A stretch of DNA of 64,000 nucleotides from an uncultured Pelagibacteraceae bacterium (GTDB lineage: Bacteria; Pseudomonadota; Alphaproteobacteria; Pelagibacterales; Pelagibacteraceae). The DNA lies in assembly GCA_902611845.1 (NCBI GenBank), contig CACMAX010000002.1, positions 124,001 through 188,000 on the forward strand. Reading direction: 5' to 3'. The notes beneath the pieces are model-generated. The model did not search any database, was not told where the DNA came from, and worked only from the letters and a program-made list of their open reading frames with translations. Position numbers and translations under genes: made by a program. Below are positions 46,150-54,437 of the stretch, one piece after another; position 1 is the first letter of the stretch, and each line of letters opens with the position of its first letter.

Positions 46150-46798
46150 CTTTGATTTTAATTTTTCGTTTTGCTTTGTCTGCTAATTTTGGATCATGTG
46201 TGACCATTATTAAAGAAGACCCTTCTTCTTTGACGTATTTAAATAAAATTTCAGAGATCATTATTGAGTTTTCGGTATCTAGATTACCAGTTGGTTCATC
46301 AGCTAAAATCAAATCTGGTTTCATTGCAATAGCTCTTGCAATCGCCACACGTTGTTGCTCTCCGCCAGATAATTGACTTGGAAGATTATTGAATCTATGT
46401 TTTAGACCAAATCGATCTAATAAACTTTTTGCTTTTTTCTCTGGATTTTTAAATTCATTAAGTTCAAGTGTTAAAGCTACATTTTCAACAGCTGTATAAT
46501 TTGGAATTAAATAGAAAGATTGAAATATAATTCCTATATTTTGCTTTCTAATTTCAGATACTTCGTCTTCATTAAGATTTGTTATTTCCCTGTCTTGAAA
46601 TATAATTTTCCCTGAGGTTGGACGTTCTAGTCCACCAATAAGCATAATCAAGCTTGTTTTTCCTGACCCACTTTCTCCAACCACAGATACTGTTTCTTTT
46701 TTTTTTATAGTTAAATCAATATTTTTTAAAACATTGATATTGTCCTTCCCAGTTTGGTATTTGAGATTTATTTTTTTTAATTTAAGAAGTGTGTTCAT
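46133..46798 (-). CDS. ybbA: YbbA-type ABC transporter ATPase
   Basis: I choose ATG 46798 (221 residues), because an upstream in-frame Met at 46846 would add 16 residues with no family match. Motifs are Walker A GESGSGKT near 40, the Q-loop FQSFYLIPNYTAVENV, signature LSGGEQQRVAIARA and Walker B DLILADEPTGNLD. It is of the LolD/MacB class and pairs with the 845-residue permease that overlaps it. Its start codon shares bases with the start of the divergent esterase gene. Confidence 0.92.
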   Translation of the reverse strand: MNTLLKLKKINLKYQTGKDNINVLKNIDLTIKKKETVSVVGESGSGKTSLIMLIGGLERPTSGKIIFQDREITNLNEDEVSEIRKQNIGIIFQSFYLIPNYTAVENVALTLELNEFKNPEKKAKSLLDRFGLKHRFNNLPSQLSGGEQQRVAIARAIAMKPDLILADEPTGNLDTENSIMISEILFKYVKEEGSSLIMVTHDPKLADKAKRKIKIKDGKIK

Positions 46799-47405
46799 GA
46801 ATAAAAGTTTATTTATAAAAATATTGTTATTCTTTCTAGTGCACATAAATGCAAGTGCAATAGAAAAGGTTATACTATTCGGCGATAGTTTAATGGCGGG
46901 TTATGGTCTACCTAAAGAACAACACTTATCTTTGGTTTTAGAAAGTAATCTCGTAAGGAGTGGTTTAAATATTAAGGTAATAAACGGAAGTGTGTCAGGA
47001 AGTACTTCTTCTGGTGGATTGAATAGAGCAGAGTGGAGTTTATCAGAACCCGGTATTGATCTAATCATCCTTGGTCTTGGAGCAAATGATATGCTTAGAG
47101 GAATTCAACCAGATGAAACTGAGAGAAATTTAGAAGAAATAATTAAAATCGCTAACAGTAAAAAAATTAAAATTATAATAGCTGGGATGGTTGCGCCAAC
47201 AACTCATGGAACTAAATATAAAAAAAATTTTGATGCTATTTATCCTAAATTGTCAAAAAAATATAATTTACCTTTAATTCCATTTTTGCTAGAGGGTGTT
47301 GCTCTTGATCCAAATCTAAATCAACAAGATGGCATACATCCTAACAAAGCTGGAACAATAGTTATAAGTAATACAATTCAAGATATTATTTCAAAAAATT
47401 ATTAA
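46797..47405 (+). CDS. tesA: TesA-like periplasmic SGNH esterase/thioesterase
   Basis: I start at ATG 46797 (202 residues). A signal peptide (NKSLFIKILLFFLVHINASA) precedes the SGNH blocks: block I FGDSLMAGYGLP, block II NGSVSGSTSSGG, block III LGLGANDMLRG and block V DGIHPNKAG, giving the Ser, Gly, Asn and Asp-His set. It is a periplasmic lysophospholipase or acyl esterase. It sits head to head with ybbA, its first two bases lying inside the ybbA start codon, as in the conserved tesA-ybbAP pairing. Confidence 0.92.
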   Translation: MNKSLFIKILLFFLVHINASAIEKVILFGDSLMAGYGLPKEQHLSLVLESNLVRSGLNIKVINGSVSGSTSSGGLNRAEWSLSEPGIDLIILGLGANDMLRGIQPDETERNLEEIIKIANSKKIKIIIAGMVAPTTHGTKYKKNFDAIYPKLSKKYNLPLIPFLLEGVALDPNLNQQDGIHPNKAGTIVISNTIQDIISKNY

Positions 47406-47411
47406 TCGGAT

Positions 47412-48413
47412 ATGAAAAAAAAATATCATCATTTAGCAAATGGCACATTTCGTAATCCTGAAGGATCAAAGGTGATTGATATGAATTTCAATTGGTCGTT
47501 TAAGGTCTTTAACCAAGAAAAAAAAAAATTAGATATGACTTTTCCTGAAAGTAATATCATTAAAAAAGAAAAAGTTTTATTGGATTTAAATAATTTCCAA
47601 AAAGAAGATTATGTAGCGTGGATAGGTCATGCAACATTTTTATTAAAATTAGGGGAAATAACAATAATAACAGATCCAGTTTTTTCAAAAAATGCAGGAC
47701 CTTTATTTTTTGGGCCAAAGAGATTTACCGAACCAGCATTAAAACTAAATGAAATACCAAAAACAGATATTTTTCTACTAACTCACAATCACTACGATCA
47801 TCAAGACATGAAAACAATAATGAGATTTCCATATAAAGATTCTAAAGTTTTGGTACCTTTAGGACTAAAAAAATATTTTAAAATTAATAGATTTAAAGAT
47901 GTAAATGAAATGGATTGGTATGATCAAATAAGAATAAATCAGAATTTAAATATTACTTTTTTGCCATCAGTCCACTGGTCAAAAAGGAGTTTAACGGATA
48001 CTAATAAAACTTTATGGGGTAGCTATTTGATTGAATACAAAGGAAAAAAAATATTATTTTCATGTGATACTGGTGTTGGAAAAATATATAAAGAATTGGG
48101 AGATAAGTATGGTCCAATTGATTTAACATTTATTAACATTGGCGCATACAATTTTTATCCTATGGCTTCAATTAAAGATTCTTCTGCTTACCACACTAAC
48201 CCTGAAGAAGCCCTTGGACTTGCTAAAGATTTAAAAAGTAAAAAAGTAATTGGAATGCATTGGGGAACTTTTGTCTTATCACTTGAACCAATATTAGAGC
48301 CTCCTTTAAGGTTTAAGCAAAATGCAGAAAAATTTGGATTTAAAAAAGATGATGCAATTATTTTTAAAATTGGTGAATTTAAATTATTTAAAGAGCTTTT
48401 TGATACTAACTAG
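47412..48413 (+). CDS. Metallo-beta-lactamase fold hydrolase, NAPE-PLD-like
   Basis: The 333-residue protein has AWIGHATFLLKLGEITIITDPVFSK, the metal motif LLTHNHYDHQDM (HxHxDH), and later SCDTGVGKIY and GMHWGTFVLSLEPILEPPLR. The sequence order is that of NAPE-hydrolysing phospholipase D and its bacterial homologues rather than of true beta-lactamases. It likely cleaves a phosphodiester in a lipid or related metabolite; the substrate is not certain. It follows the esterase gene by 6 bases, so a lipid-related role is coherent. Confidence 0.85.
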   Translation: MKKKYHHLANGTFRNPEGSKVIDMNFNWSFKVFNQEKKKLDMTFPESNIIKKEKVLLDLNNFQKEDYVAWIGHATFLLKLGEITIITDPVFSKNAGPLFFGPKRFTEPALKLNEIPKTDIFLLTHNHYDHQDMKTIMRFPYKDSKVLVPLGLKKYFKINRFKDVNEMDWYDQIRINQNLNITFLPSVHWSKRSLTDTNKTLWGSYLIEYKGKKILFSCDTGVGKIYKELGDKYGPIDLTFINIGAYNFYPMASIKDSSAYHTNPEEALGLAKDLKSKKVIGMHWGTFVLSLEPILEPPLRFKQNAEKFGFKKDDAIIFKIGEFKLFKELFDTN

Positions 48414-49470
48414 AATTTTCCATCAACCACAATCCATCTTGATTTAAAAAATATAGTTTACCATTTATAGGATGAATTTGTATGTCTCTGATTCTTCCAA
48501 TTTTATCTTTAAATATTATTTCCTCTTTTACGTTTGATAAATCATTAAACTCTAATTTTCTTAAAGACTTATCTTTAAGAGAAGTAATTAATGCATGACC
48601 ATTCCATTCTTTAAATTCATTACCTCTATAAATTGTGATTGCACTTGTAGCTATAGATGGAACCCAATATTGAATGGCTTTTGTAAAACCAGGTTTCCAT
48701 TTTGGTCCTATTGGTATACCTGAATAATTTGTGCCACCCCATCCAAGAATTTTCCAACCATAATTTTCACCTTTCTTTGCTTCACCAAACCAATCGCCTC
48801 CTTTTGCACCATGATTACTCATATAAATTTTTCCATCGAAAGGTGATAAAGCTAAACCTTGAGGATTTCTTACACCAATTTGATATATTTCAGGCAGCCA
48901 GTCTGATTTCCCCTCAAAACGAGGATTGTCTTTTGGAATGCCACCATCTAGATAAATTCTAATTATACTCCCTGGATGTTTATTTCCATCTTGAGCAATC
49001 ATTCCCCCGCCTCTTTCACCTGCAGAAGCAAATAAATAATTGTCTTTAATTACCAGTCTTGAACCAAAGTGATAAGGCGAGTCAATTGGTGGATTGGCTT
49101 GAAAAATATTTTTAAAATTTAATTTGTTTTTATTAAATTTTGCACGTGCAATTGAAGTACTAGTCTTCCAATTATTTCTATTTTCTGTGTATGAGATGTA
49201 AATGTAATCTTCATTATACAGAATATCCAATAATCCTCCCTGTCCATATTCTACAAAATTTAAGTTATGACCAATTTCACTCGTCTCTCTTGTCGAAATA
49301 TTAACAAGTTTTATTTTGCCACCTTTCTCGGTAACAATCATTTCATTATCATTAACGAACGATGAACCCCAAGGTGCTTCTAATTCAATAATTTTATTAA
49401 AATTAAAATTTTTACTAAATGAATTAGTTGATAATAGTATTAATGATAAAAGAAATAATAATTTCTTCAC
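48406..49470 (-). CDS. PQQ-dependent aldose sugar dehydrogenase-like protein
   Basis: The 354-residue protein starts at GTG 49470, one base after the SDR stop; a longer start would run back into the SDR gene. A signal peptide (KKLLFLLSLILLSTNSFS) precedes a six-bladed propeller. Family segments are GGLLDILYN, YHFGSRLVIKDNYLFASAGERGG, HPGSIIRIYLDGGIPKDNPRF, IGVRNPQGLALSP and NHGAKGGDWFGEAKKGENYGW. It resembles soluble aldose sugar dehydrogenase YliI, which oxidises sugars with PQQ in the periplasm. No PQQ synthesis genes are in the window. Confidence 0.88.
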   Translation of the reverse strand: MKKLLFLLSLILLSTNSFSKNFNFNKIIELEAPWGSSFVNDNEMIVTEKGGKIKLVNISTRETSEIGHNLNFVEYGQGGLLDILYNEDYIYISYTENRNNWKTSTSIARAKFNKNKLNFKNIFQANPPIDSPYHFGSRLVIKDNYLFASAGERGGGMIAQDGNKHPGSIIRIYLDGGIPKDNPRFEGKSDWLPEIYQIGVRNPQGLALSPFDGKIYMSNHGAKGGDWFGEAKKGENYGWKILGWGGTNYSGIPIGPKWKPGFTKAIQYWVPSIATSAITIYRGNEFKEWNGHALITSLKDKSLRKLEFNDLSNVKEEIIFKDKIGRIRDIQIHPINGKLYFLNQDGLWLMENSS

Positions 49471-49471
49471 T

Positions 49472-50182
49472 CTATGAAAGTTTTGATCTACCACCATCGA
49501 CAGCAATAATTTGTCCTGTAACCCAAGAACTTTCTTCAGTTATTAGAAATTTTGCAAGCGAAGCTGAGTCTTTACCTTCTCCAAGTCTTTTTAATGGATG
49601 GGCTTTTGCTATACCATCAGCTAAAACTTTATTTTTAAGCATTGGCTCTGCAATTTTTGAATTAGTTAAACTTGGAGCAATGCAATTTACTCTTATATTA
49701 GGAGCAAATTCTGCTGCTAAAGAAACAGTTAATCCTTCAACAGCTGCTTTAGTTGAAGCTATAATTGCATGATTTGTAAAACCCCTTTGAGCAGCAACAG
49801 TTGAAAACAAAACAATCGATCCTTTATTTTTTTTTAAACTTTCTTGATAACCTTTAATTAAATCTACTGCAGAATATAAATTTAGTTTCATACATTTTGT
49901 AAAATCTTGTTCTGAAACCATTCTCAAAGGTTTTAAATCAATTGAACCAACACAATAAGCTATACCTTTGATATCATCTATTTCGGACTTAATCTTTTCA
50001 ACAAAACCATTTTCTAAAACATCAGAGATTGTATATTTACAATTTAGTTTTTCAGACAAAGATTTTGTTCTTTCTTCATCTCTACCAATTAAATGTACTT
50101 CTTTACCGGCCGCATGTAACTGTTCGGCTAAATTAGATCCGATAGATCCTGTCGCACCTACTACTAAATATTTTTCTGACAT
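49472..50182 (-). CDS. Short-chain dehydrogenase/reductase
   Basis: The 236-residue SDR has VGATGSIGSNLAEQLHAAGKEVHLIGRDEER at the N-terminus. The glycine motif is the GxxGxxG variety typical of extended or divergent SDRs, and the Arg at the end of strand 2 favours NADP. IAYCVGSID replaces the usual NNAG. The catalytic Tyr of the classical YxxxK is replaced by an ISTK-like context (HAIIASTKAAV), so Tyr is missing at its usual place. It may be inactive or use another residue. It ends VDGGR. The next gene begins 1 base downstream. Confidence 0.85.
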   Translation of the reverse strand: MSEKYLVVGATGSIGSNLAEQLHAAGKEVHLIGRDEERTKSLSEKLNCKYTISDVLENGFVEKIKSEIDDIKGIAYCVGSIDLKPLRMVSEQDFTKCMKLNLYSAVDLIKGYQESLKKNKGSIVLFSTVAAQRGFTNHAIIASTKAAVEGLTVSLAAEFAPNIRVNCIAPSLTNSKIAEPMLKNKVLADGIAKAHPLKRLGEGKDSASLAKFLITEESSWVTGQIIAVDGGRSKLS

Positions 50183-50209
50183 AAATTTTTAAAGAGTTAT
50201 ATATAGTTA

Positions 50210-51700
50210 ATGAAATTATTTTTTCTACTTGGAAATCAGCTTTTCTCAGAGAAATATCTAGAAAAGTACAAAAAAGACCACTTTTTCTTTATGGCTGAAG
50301 ATTATCAGCTTTGTACGTACGAAAAGCATCATAAACAAAAGATATTATTGTTCTTATCTTGCATGCGATCTCACGCAGACAGACTAAAAAAAAATAAATT
50401 TAAATTAGAATATTCTTCGATCGAGGATAAACCTTTCAAGCTGGATTACACAGAAAAATTAAAAAAAATAATTAAAGCAAAAAAAATTAAAGAAATTTCA
50501 AGTTTCGAAATTGAGGATAAGTTTTTTGAAAATAAAATTGCCAATTTTTTAAAAAAGGAAAAAATTAAATGGAATATTATTCAAACACCAATGTTTTTAA
50601 ATTCTAGAGAAAAATTTAAAAACTATTTATCGAAATCAAAAAAACCTTTTATGGCAGTTTTTTATAAAGAGACTAGAAGAGATTTGGATATACTCATGAA
50701 AAAAGATGGTAATCCAGAAGGAGGCAAATGGAGTTTTGACGAAGAAAATCGAAATAAACTTCCAAAAAATATATCTATACCCAAATTTCCTAAAATTACT
50801 GAGACTGTTCATACGAAAAAACTAAAAATTTTAATTGATAAAAATTTTAAAAGTCACCCAGGTAATACGAAAGACTTTTGGTTTGCTACGGAATATGATG
50901 ATGTAATTAAATTATTAAATTTTTTTATTAAAGAGAAATCAAATTTATTTGGGGATTATGAAGATGCAGTTGATCAGAAAGACAATATATTATTTCATAG
51001 TGCTTTAAGTCCTTACATCAATTTAGGTCTTATCACTCCAGAATTTATAATTAAAAAAGTTTTAGATTTTCACAACAAAAATAAAATAAGATTAAATTCC
51101 TTAGAAGGTTATATTCGTCAAGTAATCGGGTGGAGAGAATTTATGAGGGGAATATATCAAAGCTATTCAAAAGAAATGGAAACTAGAAATTTTTTTAAAC
51201 AAAATAGAAAAATGAAAAACTCATGGTACGAAGGAACAACAGGATTACCACCCCTAGATTATGCTATTAAAAATGCAGTGAATTATGGTTGGTCACATCA
51301 TATTGAAAGGTTAATGATCTTATCAAACATAATGAATTTATGTGAAGTTAAGCCAACGTATGTTTACAAATGGTTTATGGAAATGTTTGTGGATTCCTCT
51401 GACTGGGTAATGGTCCCGAATGTTTATGGAATGGGGCTTTTCAGTGATGGAGGAATATTTGCAACAAAACCATATATTTGCGGCTCCGCTTATTTCATGA
51501 AAATGATGGATTTTAAAAAAGGAGAATGGTGCAATACCATGGATGGTCTCTATTGGAGATTCATAAATAGGAATAGAGCCTTCTTTTTAAAAAATCCTAG
51601 ACTTTCTATGATGGTTAGAATTTTTGATAAAATGAAACCTGATAGAAAAAAATTAATTTTAGCTGAGGCAGAAAAATTTATTAAACAAAATACTGCATAG
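50210..51700 (+). CDS. Photolyase/cryptochrome of the PhrB (CryPro) type, probably without the iron-sulfur cluster
   Basis: The 496-residue protein starts KLFFLLGNQLF and has MAEDYQLCTYEKHHKQKILLFLSCMR, then a FAD domain with VIGWREFMRGIYQ, YGWSHHIERLMILSNIMNLCEV and SSDWVMVPNVYGMGLFSDGG. These are the marks of the bacterial (6-4) photolyase/cryptochrome group. In that group a segment of the form MSxYCxxCxY...CPF holds cluster ligands. Here the corresponding stretch is MMDFKKGEWCNTMDGLYW, with two of those cysteines replaced. It is followed directly by a DUF2256 gene. Light-driven repair of UV damage is the likely role. Confidence 0.88.
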   Translation: MKLFFLLGNQLFSEKYLEKYKKDHFFFMAEDYQLCTYEKHHKQKILLFLSCMRSHADRLKKNKFKLEYSSIEDKPFKLDYTEKLKKIIKAKKIKEISSFEIEDKFFENKIANFLKKEKIKWNIIQTPMFLNSREKFKNYLSKSKKPFMAVFYKETRRDLDILMKKDGNPEGGKWSFDEENRNKLPKNISIPKFPKITETVHTKKLKILIDKNFKSHPGNTKDFWFATEYDDVIKLLNFFIKEKSNLFGDYEDAVDQKDNILFHSALSPYINLGLITPEFIIKKVLDFHNKNKIRLNSLEGYIRQVIGWREFMRGIYQSYSKEMETRNFFKQNRKMKNSWYEGTTGLPPLDYAIKNAVNYGWSHHIERLMILSNIMNLCEVKPTYVYKWFMEMFVDSSDWVMVPNVYGMGLFSDGGIFATKPYICGSAYFMKMMDFKKGEWCNTMDGLYWRFINRNRAFFLKNPRLSMMVRIFDKMKPDRKKLILAEAEKFIKQNTA

Positions 51701-51828
51701 TGAGAAAAGAAAATTTACCCACAAAAATTTGCCCTGTATGTAAGAGACCTTTTACTTGGAGAAAAAAATGGAAATTAAACTGGGATAAAGTGAAATATTG
51801 CTCTAAGAAATGTTCAAAAAATAACTAA
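51700..51828 (+). CDS. DUF2256 small zinc-ribbon protein
   Basis: This 42-residue gene starts at GTG 51700, using the last base of the photolyase stop codon. It encodes two cysteine pairs, CPVC at residues 11-14 and CSKKC at 34-38, around the family sequence KRPFTWRKKWKLNWDKVKYCS. This agrees with DUF2256, a short protein often found beside cryptochrome or photolyase genes. Zinc binding is likely and function unknown. Its stop abuts the end of the opposite-strand gene at 51829. The short length makes it easily missed in annotation. Confidence 0.85.
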   Translation: MRKENLPTKICPVCKRPFTWRKKWKLNWDKVKYCSKKCSKNN

Positions 51829-52059
51829 TTAACAACAAGAGCAGCTTTTCTTTTTCTCTGGTTTTTTTTCTTCAATCACTTCTTCTTTAGGGGCTGATTG
51901 TTCAAGAATTTTCGCTGCTTCAGCTTCTTTCTCTTTTAATATTTTATTTTCAATGTATGCGTAAAGAGAGTTGAAACCTAATTTTGAAGCTTTCTTTTCT
52001 TCGTAATTCCTTCTGCCTTTAAGATTTTCAATAATTTCAAGAACTTGCGGGTTATTCAT
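51829..52059 (-). CDS. Small hypothetical protein with a C-terminal CSCC tail
   Basis: The 76-residue protein is not recognised. It is highly charged, with a predicted helix NPQVLEIIENLKGRRNYEEKKASKLGFNSLYAYIENK, a Glu/Ala/Lys region and the ending KKSCSCC. The terminal cysteines could bind metal or be oxidised. It lies between two photolyase-like genes, convergent with DUF2256 with no gap, and 41 bases after the start of the next leftward gene's stop. A normal AT-rich composition and in-frame ATG support it being real. Confidence 0.65.
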   Translation of the reverse strand: MNNPQVLEIIENLKGRRNYEEKKASKLGFNSLYAYIENKILKEKEAEAAKILEQSAPKEEVIEEKKPEKKKSCSCC

Positions 52060-52100
52060 ACTATTGTTATCTCATAATTTTGATAATTTACAATAGTTCT

Positions 52101-53243
52101 TTAAAAAAATTCTTTAATTATAGTTGGTATATACTTTTTGAAATTAAAAAAACCTTTATTGCAATATTTCCAAGAACTTCGGTCTAAATTACGATAAAGA
52201 AATTTTATATTATTTATTCCTTGAGAAGTTAAAAAATCTAAGTTTTCTCCAACACAAGGATATAAAAAATAACTATTCTCAATTGTTTTAAGGTTACCAA
52301 TATCAATAATTTCACAATCCAAAGATTTTTCATCCAACCTTCTTTTTTGATCCTGAATTAAATTAGTCTTAAATTTCACTGTTTTTTCACTAAGTGTAAT
52401 ATTTCTACTGTCGTTATTATTATTAACTAAATAAATCATTTTAAATTTATGGTCTTTGAAATCAGTCAACTCAAAGGAAAGATTATTATCAAAAATAATT
52501 AAATTTTGCTCATCCAAACTTACTGGATTACTAAAATCTTTTAAGACAGCCTTGTATATTTTCTCGCTAACTTCAGGTGGTGCATTTTCATTTAAATTAA
52601 TGTTATTAAATCTGTTATTAGTAAATTTTTTTATATTCCATTCACTTGCCAAATAATGCTTACCTTGAGTTTGTATCCCAGCAACCCATCTCCATCCCAA
52701 TGTATTAGATGCTGCATCTCCATCATAGAGATGCTTCATAAAAAATTCAGCTCCTAATTGCCAAGGTAAATTTAAAGTAAAAATCCAGATACTGGCAAAC
52801 CACATTCTTGTATGATTATGAAGGTAATTAAATTCTTTTAATTCTTTAACCCATTCATTAAAACATTCTATATTTGTATTTCCATCAATGGCATTTAAAT
52901 AATCTTTATTATCTTTGTATTTTTCTCTTATAATTTTTAGTTCTATTATGTAATCTGTCCATACATTAGGTCTTAATTCTAACCATCCTTTCCAATAAGT
53001 ACGCCACAAAACCTCCTGAATAAATTTTTCATTTTTAGAAAATGAAAATTTCTTTAAGGCTTTATCTATAACTTCTAACTCATTTAATATTCCATGAGAT
53101 ATATATGGAGAAATACAAGATATATTTGATCTTTTATCTGGACCAAAATCAAAATTTCTCAATCTTGAATATTCAGAAAGATTATTTTCAACAAAATTAT
53201 CTAGTTTATTAGTGGCTTGCGCCCGACTTGGTTCAAAATTCAT
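52101..53243 (-). CDS. Photolyase-like FAD-binding domain protein with the alpha/beta domain apparently at the C-terminus
   Basis: The 380-residue protein begins directly with the photolyase FAD domain: PSRAQATNKLDNFV, SCISPYISHGILNE, EVLWRTYWKGWLELRP, NYLHNHTRMWFASIWIF, and GDAASNTLGWRWVAGIQTQGKHYLASEWNIKKFTNNRF. These carry the FAD contacts and repair-site residues. About 160 residues follow that read as an alpha/beta module (LIIFDNN, KMIYLVN, YFLYPCVGENL, WKYCNKGFFNFKKYIP). The order is the reverse of ordinary photolyases. It follows argG by 6 bases on the same strand. Confidence 0.82.
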   Translation of the reverse strand: MNFEPSRAQATNKLDNFVENNLSEYSRLRNFDFGPDKRSNISCISPYISHGILNELEVIDKALKKFSFSKNEKFIQEVLWRTYWKGWLELRPNVWTDYIIELKIIREKYKDNKDYLNAIDGNTNIECFNEWVKELKEFNYLHNHTRMWFASIWIFTLNLPWQLGAEFFMKHLYDGDAASNTLGWRWVAGIQTQGKHYLASEWNIKKFTNNRFNNINLNENAPPEVSEKIYKAVLKDFSNPVSLDEQNLIIFDNNLSFELTDFKDHKFKMIYLVNNNNDSRNITLSEKTVKFKTNLIQDQKRRLDEKSLDCEIIDIGNLKTIENSYFLYPCVGENLDFLTSQGINNIKFLYRNLDRSSWKYCNKGFFNFKKYIPTIIKEFF

Positions 53244-53249
53244 GATATT

Positions 53250-54434
53250 TTATTTTAATTTTTTCTTGTGAAAATTAATAAATCTTTCAACATTTGATTT
53301 ATTAAAAGTTTTATTTTCCTCAAATGAAACTTTTTTCATAGAATAAGCTGAACTTTTAGTTATTCTTGAATGAATAATAACATTCCCTTTATATAACCTC
53401 AATTTAACTGATCCATTAACTTTACTTCTCTTAAGATCTACAATTCTTTGTAATTTAAATCTCTCTTTAGAAAACCAATATCCATTGTAAATCAGTTCCG
53501 CATATCTAGGCATAATTTTTTCTTTCTTATGCATTGTATCTTTATCAAGTGTAATAGACTCTATAGCCCTATGAGCGTGCATTAATAAAGTTCCGCCTGG
53601 TGTTTCGTATACACCTCTTGATTTTATGCCGATAAATCTATTTTCTACTAGATCAACTCTTCCAACAGCATTTTTTCCAGCTATGTCGTTTAATTTTCCA
53701 AGCAATTTAGATGGAGATAATTTTTTCCCATTCACTGCAATCGGATCTCCACTTTTAAAGTCTATTTTTACAATTGAAGATTTATTAGGTGCTTTTTCTG
53801 GAGATACCGTTCTTTGAAAGATAAAGTCAGGTGCAGAGTTTTTTGGATTTTCTAACAACTTCCCTTCTGTTGATGTGTGAAAAATATTATCGTCTACTGA
53901 AAAAGGTGGCGCTCCTTTCTTGTCTTTAGGTATTTCAATTTTATTTTTTTTTGCATAATTAATTAGATCTGATCTAGATTTCAGCTTCCAAATTCTCCAA
54001 GGCGCAATAACTTTTATTTTAGGACCAAAATAATGATAACCTAACTCAAATCTTACTTGATCATTTCCTTTTCCTGTTGATCCATGAGACACAGCATAGG
54101 CATTAAATTTTTTAGCAATTCTAATTTGATCTTTGGCTATTAAAGGTCTAGCAATTGAGGTTCCAAGCAAATAAACACCCTCATATATTGCATGGCCCCT
54201 AATCATTGGATAAACATAATCTTTTACAAAAATATCTTTTAAATCTTGAATAATAATATTTTTTACGCCAAGTTTTTTTGCGTTTCTGAAAATTTTATTT
54301 CTATCTATTTCTTGACCAATGTCTGCAGTATAACAAATTACTTCTGCATCATAATTTTCCTGTAACCATTTTAATATGATTGATGTGTCCAAACCTCCAG
54401 AATAGGCAAGAACTATCTTTTTCTTTGATTTCAT
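53250..54434 (-). CDS. argG: Argininosuccinate synthase
   Basis: The 394-residue protein starts with the ATP pyrophosphatase loop VLAYSGGLDTSIILKWL (7-23) and has HGSTGKGNDQVRFELGYH and GIKSRGVYETPGG. It joins citrulline and aspartate in arginine synthesis. Length and motifs are standard. The second photolyase-like gene is 6 bases downstream and the IalB-like gene 3 bases upstream, so these three probably share a message despite unrelated roles. Confidence 0.97.
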   Translation of the reverse strand: MKSKKKIVLAYSGGLDTSIILKWLQENYDAEVICYTADIGQEIDRNKIFRNAKKLGVKNIIIQDLKDIFVKDYVYPMIRGHAIYEGVYLLGTSIARPLIAKDQIRIAKKFNAYAVSHGSTGKGNDQVRFELGYHYFGPKIKVIAPWRIWKLKSRSDLINYAKKNKIEIPKDKKGAPPFSVDDNIFHTSTEGKLLENPKNSAPDFIFQRTVSPEKAPNKSSIVKIDFKSGDPIAVNGKKLSPSKLLGKLNDIAGKNAVGRVDLVENRFIGIKSRGVYETPGGTLLMHAHRAIESITLDKDTMHKKEKIMPRYAELIYNGYWFSKERFKLQRIVDLKRSKVNGSVKLRLYKGNVIIHSRITKSSAYSMKKVSFEENKTFNKSNVERFINFHKKKLK

Positions 54435-54437
54435 TAT

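Noticed and set aside
46799-46846. Longer ybbA start
   Set aside because: The extra 16 residues do not match ABC ATPases and would run deep into the divergent esterase gene.
48702-48962. Plus-strand frame antisense to the PQQ dehydrogenase-like gene
   Set aside because: Composition and lack of motifs show it is a shadow frame.
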